Below are positions 5,054-7,976 of a stretch of 7,976 nt of DNA, piece by piece (positions within the stretch are counted from its first letter, which is position 1; every line of letters starts with the position of its first letter). Under the pieces are notes generated by a model that was not told the DNA's origin, ran no database searches, and worked only from the letters and a program-made list of their open reading frames with translations. The translations under genes were made by a program, and so were the position numbers. Source of the stretch: an uncultured Terriglobus sp. (lineage in GTDB: Bacteria; Acidobacteriota; Terriglobia; Terriglobales; Acidobacteriaceae); contig CALMRM010000250.1 in assembly GCA_937871605.1 (NCBI GenBank), forward strand, positions 1 to 7,976. The letters are read 5' to 3'.

Positions 5054-7717
5054 CTACTTTGGCGCCGGGCCACGCACCACCTGCACCAGGTCACCGACGC
5101 GCAGGTAGCGGTTGAAGGCATCTTTGACCTGGTCTGCGGAGAGGTTCAGGTAGGTTTTCGCGGCGTTGTTCTGCTCGTTGAGCGGCAGGCCCAGTTGCGC
5201 GCGGGCCAGCAGGACGCCCGCTACGCTCTCCTCGCTGGATTCGCTCAACTGCAACTGCCGCAGCAGTAGAGATTTAGACAGAGCCAGCTCTGCCGGTGTG
5301 ACCGGGGCGGTGCGCATGCCCTCCAAGTCGCGCTCGACCAGGGCGCGCGCCTTGCTCACGTTTTCCGGGTCGGAGCCGTAGTCCACCGTGTACGTGGCGC
5401 GTGTCTTGGTGGCACGCAGGCTCACGTCCACGGTGTACACGTAGCCTGCCACCTGCCGCAGGTCGTGGTACAGCTTGGAGGCGTAGAAGCCGCCGCCCAG
5501 CACGCCGGTGCCGAGCTGTAGCGCATAGTAATCGGGGCTGAAGCGGTTGAGGGGCAGCTCTTCGGAGAGTGTCACGGAGTCCTGCACCTGCTGCGGGTCA
5601 GCCACATTGGCGGCGCTGGCCTTGTTCGGCGGCACGGCCGAGAGGTTTACCTCGGGCTTGGCATCGGTAGCGGTCCAACTACTGAACGCCTTTTCGATTT
5701 GTGTGCGGGCCTCGGCAGGTGTGATGTCGCCCACGATGACGATGGTAGTCAGGTCAGGCCGGAAGGCGCTGCTGATGTAACTTTTCACGTCCGCAAGCTT
5801 CAGGCTGTTCACCGTGGCGGGCGTCTGGTCGCGTAGGGTGGGGTCACCCTTGGGCAGCAGCGCCTCGCTCAGCGCGCGGTGCTCCTTGTACGACGGGCTC
5901 TTGAGCTGGCCTGCGGTCAGGTCCGCCACTTCCTTCTGCACCACAGTGAAGGCCTCGGCGGGCAGGGCAGGGTGCAACTGATTGTCGGCCAGCAGCTGGA
6001 TACCGCGGGCGAAGTTCTCCTTCAGGGTTTTCAGGCCAAAGGTAAAGCCGCCGTTTTCCGTCGCACCGATATCGTCCAGTGCTTTCTGGAAGGCGATACG
6101 GTCGAGCGACGTGGTGCCATAGCCGAACAGCTGCTCGGCGACGTCAGCGACGCCCTCCTTGCCCTTGGGCGTGTCCAGGTCCTCGTTGTGCTGCACGCTG
6201 CCGGTCAGCGTTACGGTAGGGCTGGTGCGGTCGGTGCGCACGATCAGGCGGATGCCGTTGGGCAGCACCTCATCACTGGGCAGGCTTGCGGGAGGCGGCA
6301 GGCGCAGTTCGGCCAGCGGCTTGGCGGCCCACTCCGGCAGCGCAACCTCCTTGGTGGGTGGGGCGGTCAGCTTTTCGCCACCGCCAAAGCCGTTGGCGGC
6401 AACGGCTGCACCGCTGGGTACGGGCTTTAGCGTCGCAGTAATCGTGTTCACGTTCAGCAGGTACTGCTTGGCGACGCGATCCACGTCGGCGACGGTGACG
6501 TTACGGATGGCGTCCACATCGTCGTCGGGCGAGTTGCGGCCCTTGGCGGCTAGGGCGTCGCTCCAGGCCGAGGCGAGCCCAGGAATGGAGTTCTTCTGGA
6601 ACTGTGCCTGCGCAATCTCGCTGCGTTTCGAGGCCTCCACCAGGTCTGCAGGCACGCCGTTCTGCGCGTAACGCGTAATGATGCTGCGCATTTCCGCCAC
6701 GGCAGCGGCGGCATCGGCTTCAGACGGCACGGCAACCAGGCCGAAGCCCAGGCTGGCTTCCGCGTTGTCTGCCGCCGTACCGAACTGTGTGCCCAGTGCT
6801 TTGCCCGCAGGCACCATGCCATACAGGTCGCCACGCTGGCTGCTGAGCACATCACTTAGCACCTGCGACGCGGCGTAGTCCTTTGAGTTGAAGCCGGGCA
6901 TGCGGTAGCCCACGACGGCCAACGTGTACGGCAGGTTGCTATCGATGGTGAAGGTGTCGGACTTGACCGGCTGCAGCGTAATGGCGGGGTGTGCGGGTGT
7001 TTCGCGCCGGGGAACTGCGCTGAATAGTTCGCGAACACGGGCCATGGTGGCCGCCGGATCAACATTGCCGACGATGACCAGGATGCTGTTGGAGGGCGAG
7101 TACCACTTGGTATAGAAGTCGCGCAGGGTGTCGCCAGTGGTTTTGTCGAAGCTGTCTTTGGTACCCAGCGCGTCCTGCGCGTAGGGCGTGCCGGTGAACA
7201 TCTGCGCTTGCAGCCGGGAAATCAGCTTGTAGGTGGGGCTGGAGAGGTCGCGCGACACCTCCTGCTCAATGGCACCGCGCTCCTGGTTCCATTCGCTGTC
7301 TTTGTTGTCGACACCCGCTGTGCAGCTGGCCTGCGCGCGCAGGGCCACGTCCACGTCCGTGGCGGGCACCGTGGCGAAGAACTGGGTGATGTTCTGCTGC
7401 GTGTCCGCATTGTTGTCGCCGCCCAGCCGTGCGTAGATGGCGGCGGTCTGGTCGGCAGACATGCCGGTGCAGCCGCGAAAGGCCATGTGCTCCAGCGCGT
7501 GCGCCGTGCCGGGAAAGCCGGTGGGTGTCTCGTTGCCGCCGGCCAGGATGTTCATCTCCACCGTGACCACGGGGGCCAGCGTGCTGTGCACCAGCACCAC
7601 GCGCAGGCCGTTGGGCAGCGTGGCCCGCGTAACCTCAGGTGTCATGGCGCGTTGGGCAGCGGCGCTAAACGCATACACCAGAACGGCAGCGCAGGACAGG
7701 AACGAACGCAGATTCAA
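5054..7717 (-). CDS. Exported M16 family zinc metallopeptidase, double-domain
   Basis: 887 residues. Residues 1-22 are a Sec signal peptide (N-L-R-S-F-L-S, hydrophobic core, A-F-S-A-A-A-Q). The first M16 domain starts T-L-P-N-G-L-R-V-V-L and has the inverted zinc motif H73-A-L-E76-H77, with E153 in E-R-G-A-I-E-Q-E as the distal zinc ligand. This half should hold the active site. The second half (from about residue 484) restarts with V-L-P-N-G-I-R-L-I-V, but the zinc motif has decayed to V-A-D-V-A-E-Q; it keeps the G-G-G-F-Y-x-S-K-L-x2-L-R754-x6-Y761 element that closes over substrate. This active plus inactive half layout is typical of pitrilysin-like enzymes that form a chamber and degrade peptides. 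The signal peptide puts it in the periplasm or outside. The start is a TTG at 7717 chosen from its ribosome binding site; a TTG two codons upstream (7723) is too close to it. The gene is followed by inverted-repeat copy C. Family call is confident; the substrate is unknown. Confidence 0.93.
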   Translation of the reverse strand: MNLRSFLSCAAVLVYAFSAAAQRAMTPEVTRATLPNGLRVVLVHSTLAPVVTVEMNILAGGNETPTGFPGTAHALEHMAFRGCTGMSADQTAAIYARLGGDNNADTQQNITQFFATVPATDVDVALRAQASCTAGVDNKDSEWNQERGAIEQEVSRDLSSPTYKLISRLQAQMFTGTPYAQDALGTKDSFDKTTGDTLRDFYTKWYSPSNSILVIVGNVDPAATMARVRELFSAVPRRETPAHPAITLQPVKSDTFTIDSNLPYTLAVVGYRMPGFNSKDYAASQVLSDVLSSQRGDLYGMVPAGKALGTQFGTAADNAEASLGFGLVAVPSEADAAAAVAEMRSIITRYAQNGVPADLVEASKRSEIAQAQFQKNSIPGLASAWSDALAAKGRNSPDDDVDAIRNVTVADVDRVAKQYLLNVNTITATLKPVPSGAAVAANGFGGGEKLTAPPTKEVALPEWAAKPLAELRLPPPASLPSDEVLPNGIRLIVRTDRTSPTVTLTGSVQHNEDLDTPKGKEGVADVAEQLFGYGTTSLDRIAFQKALDDIGATENGGFTFGLKTLKENFARGIQLLADNQLHPALPAEAFTVVQKEVADLTAGQLKSPSYKEHRALSEALLPKGDPTLRDQTPATVNSLKLADVKSYISSAFRPDLTTIVIVGDITPAEARTQIEKAFSSWTATDAKPEVNLSAVPPNKASAANVADPQQVQDSVTLSEELPLNRFSPDYYALQLGTGVLGGGFYASKLYHDLRQVAGYVYTVDVSLRATKTRATYTVDYGSDPENVSKARALVERDLEGMRTAPVTPAELALSKSLLLRQLQLSESSEESVAGVLLARAQLGLPLNEQNNAAKTYLNLSADQVKDAFNRYLRVGDLVQVVRGPAPK

Positions 7718-7724
7718 GGGCAAA

Positions 7725-7730
7725 CTCCTC
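7725..7730 (-). promoter_or_regulatory. Ribosome binding site deciding a TTG start for the M16 peptidase
   Basis: GAGGAG on the minus strand lies 7 nt before the TTG at 7717 and only 1 nt before the TTG at 7723. Normal spacing selects 7717, giving a leader that begins M-N-L-R-S-F. There is no in-frame ATG before the signal peptide. Confidence 0.75.
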
Positions 7731-7759
7731 AGTGCTGCTTAGACTTTACTTCTTCCACA

Positions 7760-7771
7760 CCGGTTAACCGG
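7760..7771. promoter_or_regulatory. Perfect 12-bp palindrome CCGGTTAACCGG between divergent genes
   Basis: CCGGTTAACCGG lies in the 167-bp region separating the divergently transcribed M16 peptidase and the plus-strand exported protein, 43 bp upstream of the peptidase start. A site of this symmetry and position could be an operator for a dimeric regulator. There is only one copy in the region and no regulator gene in the window, so this is a candidate only. Confidence 0.35.
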
Positions 7772-7822
7772 AGCGTGCGACCTGCGCGATTGAAGGACAC
7801 GGAAGAACGTGTTACTTTTCAC

Positions 7823-7850
7823 TTGCCCTCGCGACATCGAAAAACAATAC
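7823..7850 (+). promoter_or_regulatory. Weak sigma70-like promoter candidate for the rightmost gene
   Basis: TTGCCC (7823-7828) and CAATAC (7845-7850) are separated by 16 bp and lie 34 bp ahead of the ATG at 7885. Both hexamers depart from consensus, so this is the best visible candidate rather than a firm promoter. Confidence 0.2.
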
Positions 7851-7884
7851 AGCCAAGCACGTACCTTAGTCCTTGGAGGATGTT

Positions 7885-7976
7885 ATGACTCATAGGTTGA
7901 GCCGCTTTCTCGCCGTTCTCCTATTGGTGTGCGCTTTTTCCCTGGCAAGTGCAACGCAACTGACGGTTACGTGCGA
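7885..7976 (+). CDS. N-terminus of an exported protein (continues beyond the window)
   Basis: The ATG at 7885 is preceded by GGAGGA (7875-7880) with 4 nt spacing. The 30 complete codons give a classical Sec signal peptide: basic start (T-H-R-L-S-R), hydrophobic core F-L-A-V-L-L-L-V-C-A-F-S-L and cleavage site A-S-A, predicted before Thr24. The mature part visible is T-Q-L-T-V-T-C, which is too short to assign a family. It is divergent from the M16 peptidase and might share regulation with it through the palindrome at 7760-7771. Confidence 0.8.
   Translation, partial: MTHRLSRFLAVLLLVCAFSLASATQLTVTC

Noticed and set aside
7690..7717. Lipoprotein lipobox in the M16 peptidase leader (F-L-S-C)
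   Set aside because: The Cys comes before the main hydrophobic core rather than after it, so an ordinary Sec leader fits better.

Overview
The window is GC-rich bacterial DNA with short secreted-protein leaders, several families of intergenic repeats and palindromes, and envelope-directed genes. The style, especially the AACGCRGAGG-type inverted repeats and GGCT-NN-AGCC palindromes, reminds me of Acidobacteriota (Terriglobus/Granulicella relatives). That placement is an inference from general appearance; no marker gene is present to prove it.

Layout, left to right: (1) the 3' end of a plus-strand gene, probably a secreted beta-sandwich protein (1-363); (2) a convergent gap with an inverted-repeat element; (3) four minus-strand genes, transcribed in the order M16 metallopeptidase (5054-7717), Tat-exported purple-acid-phosphatase-like metallophosphoesterase (3746-4819), polytopic membrane protein (2314-3516) and secreted/membrane-anchored protein (491-about 1972); (4) a divergent intergenic region with a perfect 12-bp palindrome; (5) the first 30 codons of a plus-strand exported protein (7885-7976). 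Every gap between the minus-strand genes is 226-341 bp and holds palindromic or tandem repeats, so these genes do not form a tightly packed operon.

The notable content is the pair at 491-3516. The 400-residue membrane protein carries D-x2-WH-x4-RD-x3-TP-x-H, the same spacing I recall for the CuC copper site of PmoC/AmoC (particulate methane/ammonia monooxygenase subunit C). It is followed by D-x-W-x-H-x11-P-x-H, the spacing of the CuD site, with Asp replacing Asn. The second half of the same chain resembles PmoA in layout and in several short motifs, so the protein looks like a PmoC-PmoA fusion. The next gene has the layout of PmoB: cleavable signal peptide with His as first mature residue, an N-terminal beta domain, two transmembrane helices with a short loop, then C-terminal beta domains. 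It lacks the two CuB histidines and has two additional His-rich YtkA-like modules. Together they look like a compact two-gene relative of the copper membrane monooxygenases (gene order CA-B). Substrate and activity cannot be told from sequence.

The phosphatase and the M16 peptidase are envelope enzymes with intact catalytic motifs and no evident functional link to the copper-protein pair.
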